A stretch of DNA of 56,929 nt, from positions 1 to 56,929 of the forward strand of contig NZ_JAAIJY010000024.1 in assembly GCF_011752065.1 (NCBI RefSeq), given 5' to 3'. The position numbers and the translations under genes were made by a program. Under the pieces are notes generated by a model. It saw only the letters and a list, made by a program, of their open reading frames with translations, was not told where the DNA came from and ran no database searches. Below are positions 45,301-52,708 of this stretch, piece after piece. The stretch is from Actinomyces sp. ZJ308 (GTDB taxonomy: Bacteria; Actinomycetota; Actinomycetes; Actinomycetales; Actinomycetaceae). Position 1 is the stretch's first letter. Each line of letters opens with the position of its first letter.

Positions 45301-45380
45301 ACCGCCTGGTCACCTTCTGGATCCCGATCCCGGTGGGCTGGCTCAGCCTCCAGCGCCTCCAGAAGGTCGGGGACCTGTAG
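42354..45380 (+). CDS. Large membrane protein with kinase-like domain and MprF/YbhN-type flippase-like domain
   Basis: A 1008-residue protein. The N-terminus is a Pro/Ala/Ser-rich tail of about 75 residues. Residues about 95-310 hold six or so membrane helices. A low-complexity linker (about 340-440) follows. Residues about 450-690 are kinase-like: 'VTLLDADRQVAGFLSNIWDQIR' (outline), 'AHAEGLAHGSIDASSVVVDE' and 'LWLLDWASGET'. The usual catalytic Asp of the HGD motif is Ser, so it may be a pseudokinase. Residues about 700-1005 form the lysylphosphatidylglycerol-synthase transmembrane (YbhN/UPF0104) domain ending 'STAVVYRLVTFWIPIPVGW'. Related actinobacterial proteins are thought to move lipids or glycolipids. 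ATG 42354 seems leaderless. Confidence 0.82.
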   Translation: MTDAAPGSPPSAGGPTDAPAPTEPPAAPSVTPSAAPATGSAPSAGSASTSPVGIPVIGVAPATEPTPAPEPAAPCSTTLLVDTTAHRLRRTEDLLDLTLTLLGIGAVLILAIYARQTTTGVTQDVQNALALVLRRILVFPLQAIEGLTTFIVPLAVLLDRLLRRSWRSCGEAVLSGIAGFAVAVGAMTVLAAWGPTALVMGLTVTASGTAQLGVSTVFASMAGLLTGAGDRNSSTTMRSGWAALWTILGLAVLRGALTLPGAVLSLLLGRAVGLLVRYIVGVEDRRAHGVTLVRALRRAGIDAVRVVRMDRAPEARAWIVTTDAPLGYTEQVREQARENPLTSATTTDGADDAPSDPASVSSAGPGRPPEEATGTAGTAGADGAGRAGTVPQASPTDDPAAAADAGAPTAATSRPARSPLDPRSSGPGGTNTIRPATDVDLAAVLAEASSDALSQERASVHRMYAVWDSAGERRNVTLLDADRQVAGFLSNIWDQIRVKGLSPTRDLSLRPAAEHAALMTMEARRARVRTPGLLGMAEAAESILLVTDHVVGARSIHDLGAEVDDDVLDQLWDQLQRAHAEGLAHGSIDASSVVVDEAGRLWLLDWASGETISSELARRVDLAQALALTALTVGAERAIDAASRSLTTAQLASIAPMLQRVVLPRQTREAMGRRGASRQVLQDLRDALVALTPTADAEPARLNRFSTRTVLMVVVGLVAVWTLMAQLDFQQVSAAVSQANVWWMLAALVFSVATYVGAGLTLVAFSPERLSLWRSTEVHLASAVISLVAPAGVGGAAINLRFLNRKGVPTAVGVATVALVQVVQFIVTVVLLVVLAAMTGQSTGLTLPSGWVLVAAGAVVVVAAIVLVIPRARAWAWAKIEPTYRQVWPRLVWVMSNPVRLALGVGGALMLSLSYILSFSASLWAFGYTVPFAVLAITYLASNTVGSIVPSPGGIGPVELALTAGLVAAGVPYGVALSTAVVYRLVTFWIPIPVGWLSLQRLQKVGDL

Positions 45381-45424
45381 ACCGACGGCGGCAGGCGCCG
45401 GACGGCAACGGAGCGCCCATCCCG

Positions 45425-45430
45425 TAGCCT
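45425..45430 (+). promoter_or_regulatory. -10 element of the module 2 kinase gene (leaderless start)
   Basis: TAGCCT ends six bases before ATG 45437. The intervening GGGGAC is too close to act as a ribosome binding site. Confidence 0.4.
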
Positions 45431-45436
45431 GGGGAC

Positions 45437-46708
45437 ATGGAGCACAGGCCCGAGTCGTCGTCGAGCCCGGGGGAGGTTCGTGCGCCGTGGCCCAGGCAGT
45501 GGTTGGAGCGGCACCGCAGCGCCGTCGACCTGGTGGTGCTCGCCCTGCTCCTGGGGTACAACCAGCTCGTCCTGCCGGTGACCGCTGCGTCGACCGCGCA
45601 CCTGTGGCTGCTGGAGGCGGTCAGCGCGGGGCTCGGGCTGTGCTGGCTGCTGAGGCGCCGCCGCCCCGAGGCTGCTTTCGCGGTGGCGGTTCTTCTCGCC
45701 GGGTCCCAGCTGCTGGCGGGTCCCGGTTCCAGCGTCCTTCCGGTGGATGTGCTGCTGGCGCTGCTGGTCCACCACCTGGCCGCCGTCCGTCGATGGAGGG
45801 TGTCCCTTCCCTGCGCGGCACTCATCATCGCCTGGATCGTTGCGGCCTTCATCCCCATCGTCCGCATGGGGTACAGCCGCCTGAGCCTACCGGCGCTCTG
45901 CGTCGTCGCCGTCCTGTGGGCCTGGACGGCCGGGGTTCTGCAGCAAACGCGCCGCGAGCATCTGGCCGCCCTGGCACACAACGCCGAGTACCGGCTGCAT
46001 GAGGCCGAGCTGCGCCACGAGCGGGCCGAGCGCCAGGAGCGCTCGCGGATCGCCCGAGAGATCCACGACATCGTCTCCCACGGTCTGGGGGTCATGGTGG
46101 TGGTCTCCGACGGCGCAGCGGCGACGGCCCCCTCGGATCCCGACCGGGCAGCAGCGGCCATGCGCCGTGTGCGCGACACCGGGCGGGAGGCCCTGGGTGA
46201 CATGCGCCGGATGCTGTCCGTCCTGCGCGGCGAGGACGATCCACCACGCGATCCCCAGCCCGGGGAGCAGGACCTGGAGGGGCTGGTCACCGAGGCACGA
46301 GTTACAGGGCTGCCGGTCCACCTCGAGATGCCGGATGCCCTGAATCTGCCCGCGGGGCTCGGCCTGACCGTCTACCGCATCGTCCAGGAGGGGCTGGCCA
46401 ACGTGCGTCGCCACGCCGGCACCGTCAGCAGCGTCGAGGTCCGCGTGCACGCGGAGCCGTCGGGTGTCGTCGTCGAGGTTCACGACGACGGCGGGGGCCT
46501 GTCCGCGGCGGGCACCGCGCCCCCGGTCCCCGGGCACGGCCTGACGGGGATGCGCGAGCGGGTCGCCTCCCACGGGGGCGTCCTGCATGCGGGACCTCGC
46601 AGCGACGGCGGCTTCGCCCTTCGGGCGGTGCTGCCGTGGGGAGGGCAGCCGGAGGAGGAGCCCTCGAAGCCACTGGAATCCGCGGCACCCACTGAGGAGG
46701 ACGTATGA
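45437..46708 (+). CDS. Sensor histidine kinase, HisKA_3 type (module 2)
   Basis: A 423-residue kinase. Four to five membrane helices span residues about 30-170. After a coiled stretch, phosphoacceptor His210 lies in 'REIHDIVSHGLGVMVVVSDG'. The ATPase domain has 'IVQEGLANVRRHAG', 'VHDDGGG' and 'GHGLTGMRERV'. It lacks the large low-complexity insert of the module 1 kinase. It overlaps the regulator gene by four bases (ATGA), so the pair is co-translated, and a lantibiotic-type ABC operon follows. Confidence 0.88.
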   Translation: MEHRPESSSSPGEVRAPWPRQWLERHRSAVDLVVLALLLGYNQLVLPVTAASTAHLWLLEAVSAGLGLCWLLRRRRPEAAFAVAVLLAGSQLLAGPGSSVLPVDVLLALLVHHLAAVRRWRVSLPCAALIIAWIVAAFIPIVRMGYSRLSLPALCVVAVLWAWTAGVLQQTRREHLAALAHNAEYRLHEAELRHERAERQERSRIAREIHDIVSHGLGVMVVVSDGAAATAPSDPDRAAAAMRRVRDTGREALGDMRRMLSVLRGEDDPPRDPQPGEQDLEGLVTEARVTGLPVHLEMPDALNLPAGLGLTVYRIVQEGLANVRRHAGTVSSVEVRVHAEPSGVVVEVHDDGGGLSAAGTAPPVPGHGLTGMRERVASHGGVLHAGPRSDGGFALRAVLPWGGQPEEEPSKPLESAAPTEEDV

Positions 46709-47481
46709 CTCTCCGACTCATCCTCGTCGACGACCAGGAGATGTACCGGCTCGGTTTCCGCATGCTGCTGGAGACCCAGGCGGAGGTCGAGGTGGTCGGC
46801 GAGGCCGCGGACGGCCGGGCTGCCCTTGAGCTGCTCAAGCGGGTCGAGGCGGACATCGTCCTCATGGACGTGCGCATGCCGCGGATGAACGGGATCGAGG
46901 CGACGCGCGCCGTCGTCCAGGGCGGCGCCGACGGCCCTCGGGTGATCGTCCTGACCACCTTCGACCTCGACGAGTACGCCTACGAGGCGATCCGAGCCGG
47001 CGCCAGCGGCTTCCTCCTCAAGGACGCCTCCCTGGAGGAGCTCATGGCCGCGATCCGCCACGTGCACGCCGGGGACGCGGTCATGGCGCCCTCCACCACC
47101 CGGCGACTCATCGAGCACTTCGCTCTCCCGCCCCCGGTGGTCGACGACGGCGATCACCGGGTTCGGGCACTGGAGGACCTGACCGCCCGCGAGCGCGAGG
47201 TCCTGGCGCTTCTGGCCCGCGGGCTGTCCAACGAGGCCATTGCCCGGGACCTGTGCGTTGCCGAGGGGACCGTGCGGGTCCATGTCAGCCGGGCCCTGGC
47301 CAAGCTGGGGCTGCGGGACCGGGCGCAGGCCGTCGTCCTGGCCTACGAGACGGGCCTGGTCACCCCGCGCAGACACGCGGGCCGGGCGGATCGGGGCGAG
47401 TCGCGCACCCGTGACGCACAGGGGCAAGCACGACGCCGGCGGCGTAGGCACCCTGTAGGCCGCTATATGCACACTGCATAG
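46705..47481 (+). CDS. LuxR/NarL-type response regulator (module 2)
   Basis: A 258-residue regulator from ATG 46705. The receiver has Asp9-Asp10, phosphoacceptor Asp55 and 'FLLKDASLEEL'. The helix-turn-helix has 'LTAREREVLALLARGLSNEAI' (outline) and 'TVRVHVSRALAKLGLRDRAQAV' (outline). The C-terminal tail is Arg-rich. Its last codons contain an inverted repeat (47466-47480) that may be the operator for the next operon. Confidence 0.9.
   Translation: MTLRLILVDDQEMYRLGFRMLLETQAEVEVVGEAADGRAALELLKRVEADIVLMDVRMPRMNGIEATRAVVQGGADGPRVIVLTTFDLDEYAYEAIRAGASGFLLKDASLEELMAAIRHVHAGDAVMAPSTTRRLIEHFALPPPVVDDGDHRVRALEDLTAREREVLALLARGLSNEAIARDLCVAEGTVRVHVSRALAKLGLRDRAQAVVLAYETGLVTPRRHAGRADRGESRTRDAQGQARRRRRRHPVGRYMHTA
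47466..47480. promoter_or_regulatory. Candidate operator of ABC module 2 (6-3-6 inverted repeat)
   Basis: TATGCA-CAC-TGCATA is a perfect inverted repeat at the 3' end of the regulator gene, 60 bases before the ABC ATPase start. Its position mirrors that of the repeat in front of ABC module 1, though the half-site differs. Confidence 0.45.
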
Positions 47482-47540
47482 TCGAGGCTGCTCCTCGCGG
47501 CGGAGGCGGGCACCGCCTCATCCGGGGGAGCCTCGAGGTC

Positions 47541-48449
47541 ATGAACGACCTCGTGCAGACCATCGACCTCACCAAGCGCTACGGGCGGCGGACCGTCGTC
47601 GACCGCCTCAACCTGCGCGTGCCCGCCGGCGCCGTCTACGGCTTCCTCGGCCCCAACGGCTCGGGCAAGTCCACGACCATGAAGATGCTGCTGTCTCTGG
47701 TACAGCCGAGCGGCGGCCAGGTGCTCATCGATGGGGAGCCGATGAGTCGGCGCACTCGACGCCGGCACCTGGCCCGTATCGGCTCGCTCATCGAGTCCCC
47801 GCCCGGCTACGGGCACCTCACCGGCGCCGAGAACATGCGGATCGTCCAGCGTCTGCTCGACATTCCCGACCGGTACGTCAAGGACGCGGTGGACACCGTT
47901 CGCCTGGGCGAGCAGATGGACAAGCGAGTCCGTGAGTACTCCCTGGGCATGAAGCAGCGCCTGGGCATCGCGATGGCCCTGGCGCGCAGACCGCGGCTGC
48001 TCATCCTCGATGAGCCGACCAACGGCCTCGACCCCGCCGGCATTGAGGAGATCCGCCGGCTCCTGGGAGCGTTGGCGGCCGGCGGCGTCACAGTCATCGT
48101 CTCCTCCCACCTGCTGGGCGAGATCGACCGCGTCGCCACCATGCTGGGGATCGTCTCTCGCGGTGGGCTCCTCTTCCAGGGGACGCGCACCGAGCTCATG
48201 AGCGCCTCGGCGCCGGACACGCTTCTGGACTGCTCGGACCCTCCGGGCGCCGCCCGCCTGCTGTTCGCGCGGGGAGCGGCGTCGGCCCCCGAGCACGGGC
48301 TGCTGCGAGTCCCCGGCCTGAGCCGTGAGGCCAGGGCCGACGTCGTCGCACTCCTGGTGCGCGAAGGCATCGCAGTGCACGAGGTCCGCCAGGAGGAGCA
48401 GACCCTGGAGGACGTCTTCATGAACCTCACCCGAGGAGGCGGGCTATGA
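47541..48449 (+). CDS. ABC transporter ATP-binding protein, lantibiotic-resistance type (module 2)
   Basis: A 302-residue ATPase of the usual family length, without the long N-terminal tail of its module 1 paralogue. Walker A GPNGSGKST is at about residues 38-46, then 'SLIESPPGYGHLTGAENM', signature YSLGMKQRLGIA, Walker B 'LLILDEPTNGLDP' and switch His in 'SSHLLGEI'. The tail 'LEDVFMNLTRG' matches LanF/BcrA-type proteins. ATG 47541 follows GGGGGAG. It overlaps the first permease by four bases. Confidence 0.88.
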   Translation: MNDLVQTIDLTKRYGRRTVVDRLNLRVPAGAVYGFLGPNGSGKSTTMKMLLSLVQPSGGQVLIDGEPMSRRTRRRHLARIGSLIESPPGYGHLTGAENMRIVQRLLDIPDRYVKDAVDTVRLGEQMDKRVREYSLGMKQRLGIAMALARRPRLLILDEPTNGLDPAGIEEIRRLLGALAAGGVTVIVSSHLLGEIDRVATMLGIVSRGGLLFQGTRTELMSASAPDTLLDCSDPPGAARLLFARGAASAPEHGLLRVPGLSREARADVVALLVREGIAVHEVRQEEQTLEDVFMNLTRGGGL

Positions 48450-49222
48450 GCGTCAGTGCCGAGGCAGCTGTTGTGCGCGCTGTGCGCAATGAGTACGCCA
48501 AGATGCGCCACCTACGGATCGGGCTCGTGGCCGCACTCCTCGTGCTGGGTGTCTGCGCACTCACCGTCGTCACCGCGATGAACTCGGGGCTGGCCCGTCA
48601 CCGGCTCGACGACGACGGCTACGGATGGCGGCTCCTCATGGTCAGTCTTCACGGGGCCGTCACGCTGGCGGCGCCGCTTCTCCTGGCGGTCATGGCGAGC
48701 CGCCAGGTGGAGGTGGAGCACTCGGGCCGGGGCTGGATGGCCTCCGCCACCGCGGGCACGACGCCGGGACGGCTGTGCCGGGCGAAGCTCCTCGCCCTGG
48801 GGAGCATCATCTCGCCCATGCCGGTGGCCTGGGGCGCGCTCGTGCTCGTCGTGGGCCGCGCCGTCGGGCTGACGGCGCCGGTGCCGGCGGCCCGGCTGCT
48901 GACGCTGGCGGTGGGGCTGGCGGTCGTCGACCTCGCCGTCCTGGGTACGCAGCTGCTGATCTCAGCTCGAACGGAGAACCAGCTCGGGCCGCTGGCGCTG
49001 GGGCTGATCGGCATTCTCCTCAGCGTCTTCTCCCAAGCGATGCCGCTGTGGATGCGGCACCTGAGCCCGTGGACCGCGTTCGGGCTCATGGTCCCGGCGG
49101 ACTTCGTCGGCACGGACCTGGTGGACCTGCATATGTACCTGGTCAACCTCGCGGTTCTGGCGGGCATCGGCGCCGCGCTATTCGTCCTCGTCACTACCCA
49201 CCTCGACCGGCTGGAGGTGTGA
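48446..49222 (+). CDS. ABC-2-type permease (module 2, first)
   Basis: A 258-residue membrane protein with six helices. 'RNEYAKMRHLRIGLVAALLV' (outline), 'ASRQVEVEHSGRGWMASATAG' (outline) and 'CRAKLLAL' match the module 1 paralogue at 36582. ATG 48446 overlaps the ATPase stop (ATGA). It lacks the long Ala/Pro-rich N-terminal tail of that paralogue. Confidence 0.85.
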   Translation: MSVSAEAAVVRAVRNEYAKMRHLRIGLVAALLVLGVCALTVVTAMNSGLARHRLDDDGYGWRLLMVSLHGAVTLAAPLLLAVMASRQVEVEHSGRGWMASATAGTTPGRLCRAKLLALGSIISPMPVAWGALVLVVGRAVGLTAPVPAARLLTLAVGLAVVDLAVLGTQLLISARTENQLGPLALGLIGILLSVFSQAMPLWMRHLSPWTAFGLMVPADFVGTDLVDLHMYLVNLAVLAGIGAALFVLVTTHLDRLEV

Positions 49223-49223
49223 G

Positions 49224-49970
49224 ATGGCCTCCGTCATCACCGAGATGCTCAAGCTGCGTCGCTCCGCGAGCTGGGGCGTGGTTCTCGTACTGCCCGTGGC
49301 CTCAGTCCTCGGTGCGTGCCTCCTCGTGAGACCCACCGACTGGCAGCTCCTGTGGGTGCGGTCCACCGGCTTCTACGGGATGGTGCTGCTTCCCGTTTCC
49401 TTGGGCGTGCTGGCGTCCCTCGTCTGGCGGGTTGAGCACCAGGGATCCAACCGGCTGGCGCTCATGAGCGCGCCCGTCCCCACGTGGAGGACGGTGGCAG
49501 CCAAGGCCGCTGCTGCCTGGCTGCTCGCGGCCGTCATGCAGACCGTCCTGGTGCTCGCCACAGCCGCCGCCGGTTCGCTCTTCCTCAGACTGCCGGGCGG
49601 GCTGCCGTCGCGGTACCTGGCCGCGGGGCTGCTGATCGCTGTGGCCTGCGCGCCCGTGTGCGCTCTCCAGTCGGGACTGTCGGCCTTCACCCGCTCATTC
49701 AGCGTTCCGGTGGCGATCGGCCTGGGGCTGACGGGAGCGGGGACGACGGCGCTGCTGGTACACGTCCCGGCGGCCTGGCTCCTGCCGCATGCCCTGGTCA
49801 CCCGCACGACGCAGATCGGTGCGATGAGCGAGGGTGCTGCCCTTGTCTTCGCCGCCCGCGAGCTCACCTGGGCGAGCGCCGCTGCCACGGTCGGCACCAG
49901 TGCGGTGCTGTGCGCCGTCGTCGTGCTGGCCACCTCCATGGCGCTCGACCGCGCCGATGCCCGGGCCTGA
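49224..49970 (+). CDS. ABC-2-type permease (module 2, second)
   Basis: A 248-residue membrane protein with about six helices; ATG 49224 comes one base after the previous stop, behind GGAGGTG. 'ITEMLKLRRSASWGVVLVLP' and 'WRVEHQGSNRLALMSAPVPTW' (outline) are shared with the module 1 paralogue at 37529. It closes the HK-RR-ATPase-permease-permease series. A long hairpin follows at 50041-50080. Confidence 0.85.
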   Translation: MASVITEMLKLRRSASWGVVLVLPVASVLGACLLVRPTDWQLLWVRSTGFYGMVLLPVSLGVLASLVWRVEHQGSNRLALMSAPVPTWRTVAAKAAAAWLLAAVMQTVLVLATAAAGSLFLRLPGGLPSRYLAAGLLIAVACAPVCALQSGLSAFTRSFSVPVAIGLGLTGAGTTALLVHVPAAWLLPHALVTRTTQIGAMSEGAALVFAARELTWASAAATVGTSAVLCAVVVLATSMALDRADARA

Positions 49971-50040
49971 AGGCGGTGTCTTCCGCGCGGGCGAGCCGGG
50001 ACGCCCGGCCCACCCGCCTACGCAGCGGCTACTCGTCGCT

Positions 50041-50080
50041 GGTGGTGCGCGTGCGGCGCTTCGCCTGCACGCGCACCACC
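50041..50080 (+). terminator. Long hairpin after ABC module 2
   Basis: GGTGGTGCGCGTGC (50041-50054) pairs with GCACGCGCACCACC (50067-50080); the inner GGCG and CGCC extend the stem around a short loop. There is no T-tract. It lies 70 bases past the last permease. Confidence 0.6.
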
Positions 50081-50239
50081 AACTGCGTGGGTCGCCATCC
50101 TGTCGGTACGTGGACCAGGCGCCGGGACACCGTCCCACGAGCCTGCCCCTGGGTCCCGCAGGACCGGCAGAACGGGTCCTCGAAACCTGAATCGCCCCGG
50201 GTTTGATGGAGGCAGTGATGACACGGAAGGATCACTGTC

Positions 50240-50554
50240 ATGGGACAGAAGAAGTACCCCGATGAGCTGCGCGAGCGAGCCACGAGGATGACCTTGGAGG
50301 CACTGGCCGACCCGGCGCGGGCCAAGGGCGCGATCCGCAGGATCGCCGACGAGCTGGGTGTCCACCCCGAGGCTCTACGCACCTGGGTCAAGAAGGCCCA
50401 GGTCGACCAGGGCACCCGGCTCGGCACCACCACCGACGAAGCGCAGCGGATCAAGGAGCTGGAGAAAGAGGTCCGAGAGCTGCGAAGAGCCAACGCGATC
50501 CTGAAGAGTGCGTCGGCTTTCTTCGCGGCGGAGTGTGAGCGCCCGTCCCGCTGA
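50240..50554 (+). CDS. IS3-family transposase OrfA
   Basis: A 104-residue protein with 'KYPDELRERATRM' and the helix-turn-helix 'AIRRIADELGVHPEALRTWVKKA' (outline, residues about 33-56). A leucine-zipper-like helix 'IKELEKEVRELRRANAILKSA' (outline) follows, the dimerisation part of IS3 OrfA. It ends in the usual frameshift region 'SAFFAAE', where full IS3 elements switch to orfB by a -1 shift. Its orfB is truncated, so it is probably non-functional. Confidence 0.88.
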   Translation: MGQKKYPDELRERATRMTLEALADPARAKGAIRRIADELGVHPEALRTWVKKAQVDQGTRLGTTTDEAQRIKELEKEVRELRRANAILKSASAFFAAECERPSR

Positions 50555-50679
50555 TCTGCCAGTACATCGAGGCCAAGAAGGAGGAGTTCGGGGTCGAGCC
50601 GATCTGCACCACACTCAGCGAGGCTGGTGTGCAGATCGCCCCGAGCACCTACTACGCCCGTCGTAGCCGGCCTGCTAGA
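50539..50679 (+). pseudogene. Truncated IS3 OrfB (N-terminal ~45 codons)
   Basis: The frame is shifted -1 relative to OrfA and reads 'LICQYIEAKKEEFGVEPICT' and 'GVQIAPSTYYARRSRPA', the N-terminus of IS3 OrfB before the integrase core. It stops at the IS982-type insertion; the DDE core is missing. Confidence 0.8.
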
Positions 50680-51718
50680 TGATTGATTCCAAGGGGGTTG
50701 GTTAGTGGTCGTAGGGGGTCAGGGAGCGTAGTTGGGGGTTGCCGGTGTTGTCGTTGTGCCAGATGGCGGCTGTCAGGGCCAGGATGCGCTGGGCGACGCG
50801 TGCGGTGACTCCGGTGGGGGTGCGCCCGTTGTGGCGCTCGAGCCCGAGCTGGTCCTTGAGGGTGTCGAAGACGGACTCGATCCTCTGGCGCAAAGGGCGC
50901 AGGAGGCCGGCGCCGGGGCGCGGGGCCTCGTTGCGTGCGGCCGGGCGCAGCAGGGTCAGCCCGGCCTGGTTCAGGTCGTCCTCCAGGTCCTTGGAGCGGT
51001 AGCCCTTGTCGGCGATGATCGTGCGGGCGCCGGTGGGGGCCAGGTGCTCGAGCATGCTGCGCAGGACCTCGCGCTCGTCCTGGCTGGGGCTGGTCAGGGC
51101 CCAGGCCACTGGAAGGCCGGTGGGGGTGGCGATCAGGTGCAGGCGCAGGCCCCAGAAGAAGCGGGAGTGCGAGGCGCAGTACCCGTAGCCGGCCCAGCCG
51201 GCCAGGTTCGAGCGTCGCACGGTGGGCCGGGAACGGGCGCACTCGATGGGGGTGGAGTCGACCAGGTGCACGTCGTCGGTGTAGACGCTGGTGGTGGTGG
51301 CCAGCACGGCCGCCAGCCACCCGATGGTGCCGGCCAGGGCACGCAGGCGCTTGTTGTAGCCGGACTGGCCCGGGATGTAGGGGAACATGCCTCTCAGGTG
51401 CTTGCGGGCGTAGCGCAGGAAGCGTCTGTCGGTGTCAATGCCCACCAACGGTGCGATGGCGGCCAGGGTCAGGACCTCGGCGTCGGTGATGGACGGGACG
51501 ATACCCACCCGCGGGCGGGGCGGGGTGATCTCGGGGTGGGCCTTCAACAGGTCATCAGCAGTGACGTACAGTGCGGTGGCGAGGGTCTCCAGGTCGGTGT
51601 CCACTTTCTCAAGCTCCCAGCGCGAGGAAACGGTTCTAGCAGCACCGATCCTGCGAGACCCTCGTCCCCACCCCAAGCACCCACGCCGACCCACACCCCC
51701 TTGGAATCAATCATCTAG
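50675..51718 (-). mobile_element. IS982-family insertion sequence, complete
   Basis: The ends 50675-50698 and the reverse complement of 51695-51718 are identical over 24 bp (CTAGATGATTGATTCCAAGG, then GGGT). Because CTAG is itself a palindrome, the true element may be 50679-51714 with a CTAG target duplication. Between the ends lies one full-length transposase gene. It landed in the IS3 remnant, so it is the younger insertion. Confidence 0.83.
50702..51604 (-). CDS. IS982-family transposase
   Basis: A 300-residue DDE transposase from GTG 51604, behind GGGAGC; the frame is open further up but that would extend to the element's end. It shows 'IDTDRRFLRYARKHLRGMFP' (outline), 'GYNKRLRAL', the catalytic Asp in 'VHLVDSTPIECARSRPT', the second Asp in 'IIADKGYRSKDLEDDL' and the Glu in 'RQRIESVFDTLKDQLGLERH' (outline). 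All three catalytic residues and both ends are intact, so it may be active. Confidence 0.88.
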   Translation of the reverse strand: MDTDLETLATALYVTADDLLKAHPEITPPRPRVGIVPSITDAEVLTLAAIAPLVGIDTDRRFLRYARKHLRGMFPYIPGQSGYNKRLRALAGTIGWLAAVLATTTSVYTDDVHLVDSTPIECARSRPTVRRSNLAGWAGYGYCASHSRFFWGLRLHLIATPTGLPVAWALTSPSQDEREVLRSMLEHLAPTGARTIIADKGYRSKDLEDDLNQAGLTLLRPAARNEAPRPGAGLLRPLRQRIESVFDTLKDQLGLERHNGRTPTGVTARVAQRILALTAAIWHNDNTGNPQLRSLTPYDH

Positions 51719-51761
51719 GCTGGGCGGCGGCCGCGAGGACGCGTAGTACCAGGAGGACCTC

Positions 51762-52535
51762 ATGACTTCGACAGCACCGGCAGTATCAGTGGCATGCGGC
51801 ATCGACATCGGCGGCTCGGGCGTCAAGAGCGCCCTGGTCGACCTGACCACGGGCACGTTCATCGGTGAGCGCGTGCGCATCGACACCCCCGAGGAGTCCA
51901 CCCCCGAGGCCGTGGCCGAAGTGTGCCGCGAGCTCCTCGAGCAGCTTCAGGTCGCCGACGACGTCCCGGTCGGCGTCGCCCTGCCCGCCCCGATCGTCCA
52001 CGGGATCGTCCCCTTCATCGCCAACCTCGACAAGTCCTGGACGGGCGTCAACCTCACCCGGCTCATGCGCGAGCACCTGGGGCGGCCGGTCACCGGCCTC
52101 AACGACGCCGACGCCGCCGGCATGGCCGAGGTCGCCTTCGGCGCAGCCAAGGACGTGCCCGGAACCATCATCGTCACCACGCTGGGCACCGGGATCGGCT
52201 CGGCCGTCGTCGTCGACGGGACCCTGGTCCCCAACACCGAGCTCGGTCACCTGGAGATCGACGGATACGACGCCGAGAGCCGTGCCTCGGCCGGCCAGCG
52301 CACCGCCCAGGACCTGTCCTGGAAGAAGTGGGCCAAGCGCCTCCAGCGCTACTACTCCCACGTGGAGATGCTCTTCTCCCCGGACCTGTTCGTCGTCGGC
52401 GGGGGCGTGTCCCGCAAGCACGAGAAGTACCTGCCGCTGCTCGACCTCAAGACCCCGATCGTTCCGGCACAGTTGCTCAACACCGCCGGCATCGTCGGGG
52501 CCGCCTACCAGGCCTCCCGCGCCGCCGTGGCCTGA
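51762..52535 (+). CDS. ppgK: Polyphosphate glucokinase
   Basis: A 257-residue ROK-family kinase phosphorylating glucose with polyphosphate (or ATP) in the cytoplasm. ATG 51762 follows AGGAGGA. It shows phosphate loop 'GIDIGGSGVKSALVD', glucose-binding/catalytic Asp in 'TGLNDADAAGMAE', 'LGTGIGSAVVVDG', 'ELGHLEID', and the polyphosphate-associated 'SWKKWAKRLQRYY' and 'FVVGGGVSRKHEKY' that separate PpgK from other ROK kinases. It is monocistronic, just downstream of the IS982 element. Confidence 0.92.
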   Translation: MTSTAPAVSVACGIDIGGSGVKSALVDLTTGTFIGERVRIDTPEESTPEAVAEVCRELLEQLQVADDVPVGVALPAPIVHGIVPFIANLDKSWTGVNLTRLMREHLGRPVTGLNDADAAGMAEVAFGAAKDVPGTIIVTTLGTGIGSAVVVDGTLVPNTELGHLEIDGYDAESRASAGQRTAQDLSWKKWAKRLQRYYSHVEMLFSPDLFVVGGGVSRKHEKYLPLLDLKTPIVPAQLLNTAGIVGAAYQASRAAVA

Positions 52536-52636
52536 GTCGGGGCCTTGTCCTCCACGAGAGCCGACGGCGTCTGCTGGTGATGCCGGCCGGTCGCCATCGG
52601 ACCACTACCTGCGTATGAGGTCTGGAGATGTCGGAA

Positions 52637-52661
52637 CTGTCCGTATGGACAGGCGGTACTG
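52637..52661 (+). promoter_or_regulatory. Candidate promoter and operator of the serine hydrolase gene
   Basis: A perfect 6-4-6 inverted repeat CTGTCC-GTAT-GGACAG (52637-52652) lies immediately before a -10-like TACTGT (52656-52661). An associated -35 is not clear. The geometry resembles the operator of ABC module 1. It places the transcript start near 52668, so the coding start is downstream, at 52709. Confidence 0.5.
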
Positions 52662-52708
52662 TGCTTCGGGCGGGGGTGATCGGCTGGCTGGCTCATGACA
52701 CTGGAGGC

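Larger units (their letters stand above)
50188..50679 (+). mobile_element. IS3-family remnant, interrupted by an IS982-type element
   Basis: The left end probably lies at about 50188 (TGAATCGCCCCGGG, the usual TGA start with a GCCCC run of actinobacterial IS3 members). It retains orfA and only the first ~45 codons of orfB. The right end and most of orfB are absent; sequence after the IS982 insertion does not look like IS3. The element cannot transpose by itself. Confidence 0.7.

Noticed and set aside
32703-49970. Lantibiotic biosynthesis cluster
   Set aside because: The two modules match immunity/resistance transporters and their regulators, but there is no precursor peptide, dehydratase or cyclase gene.
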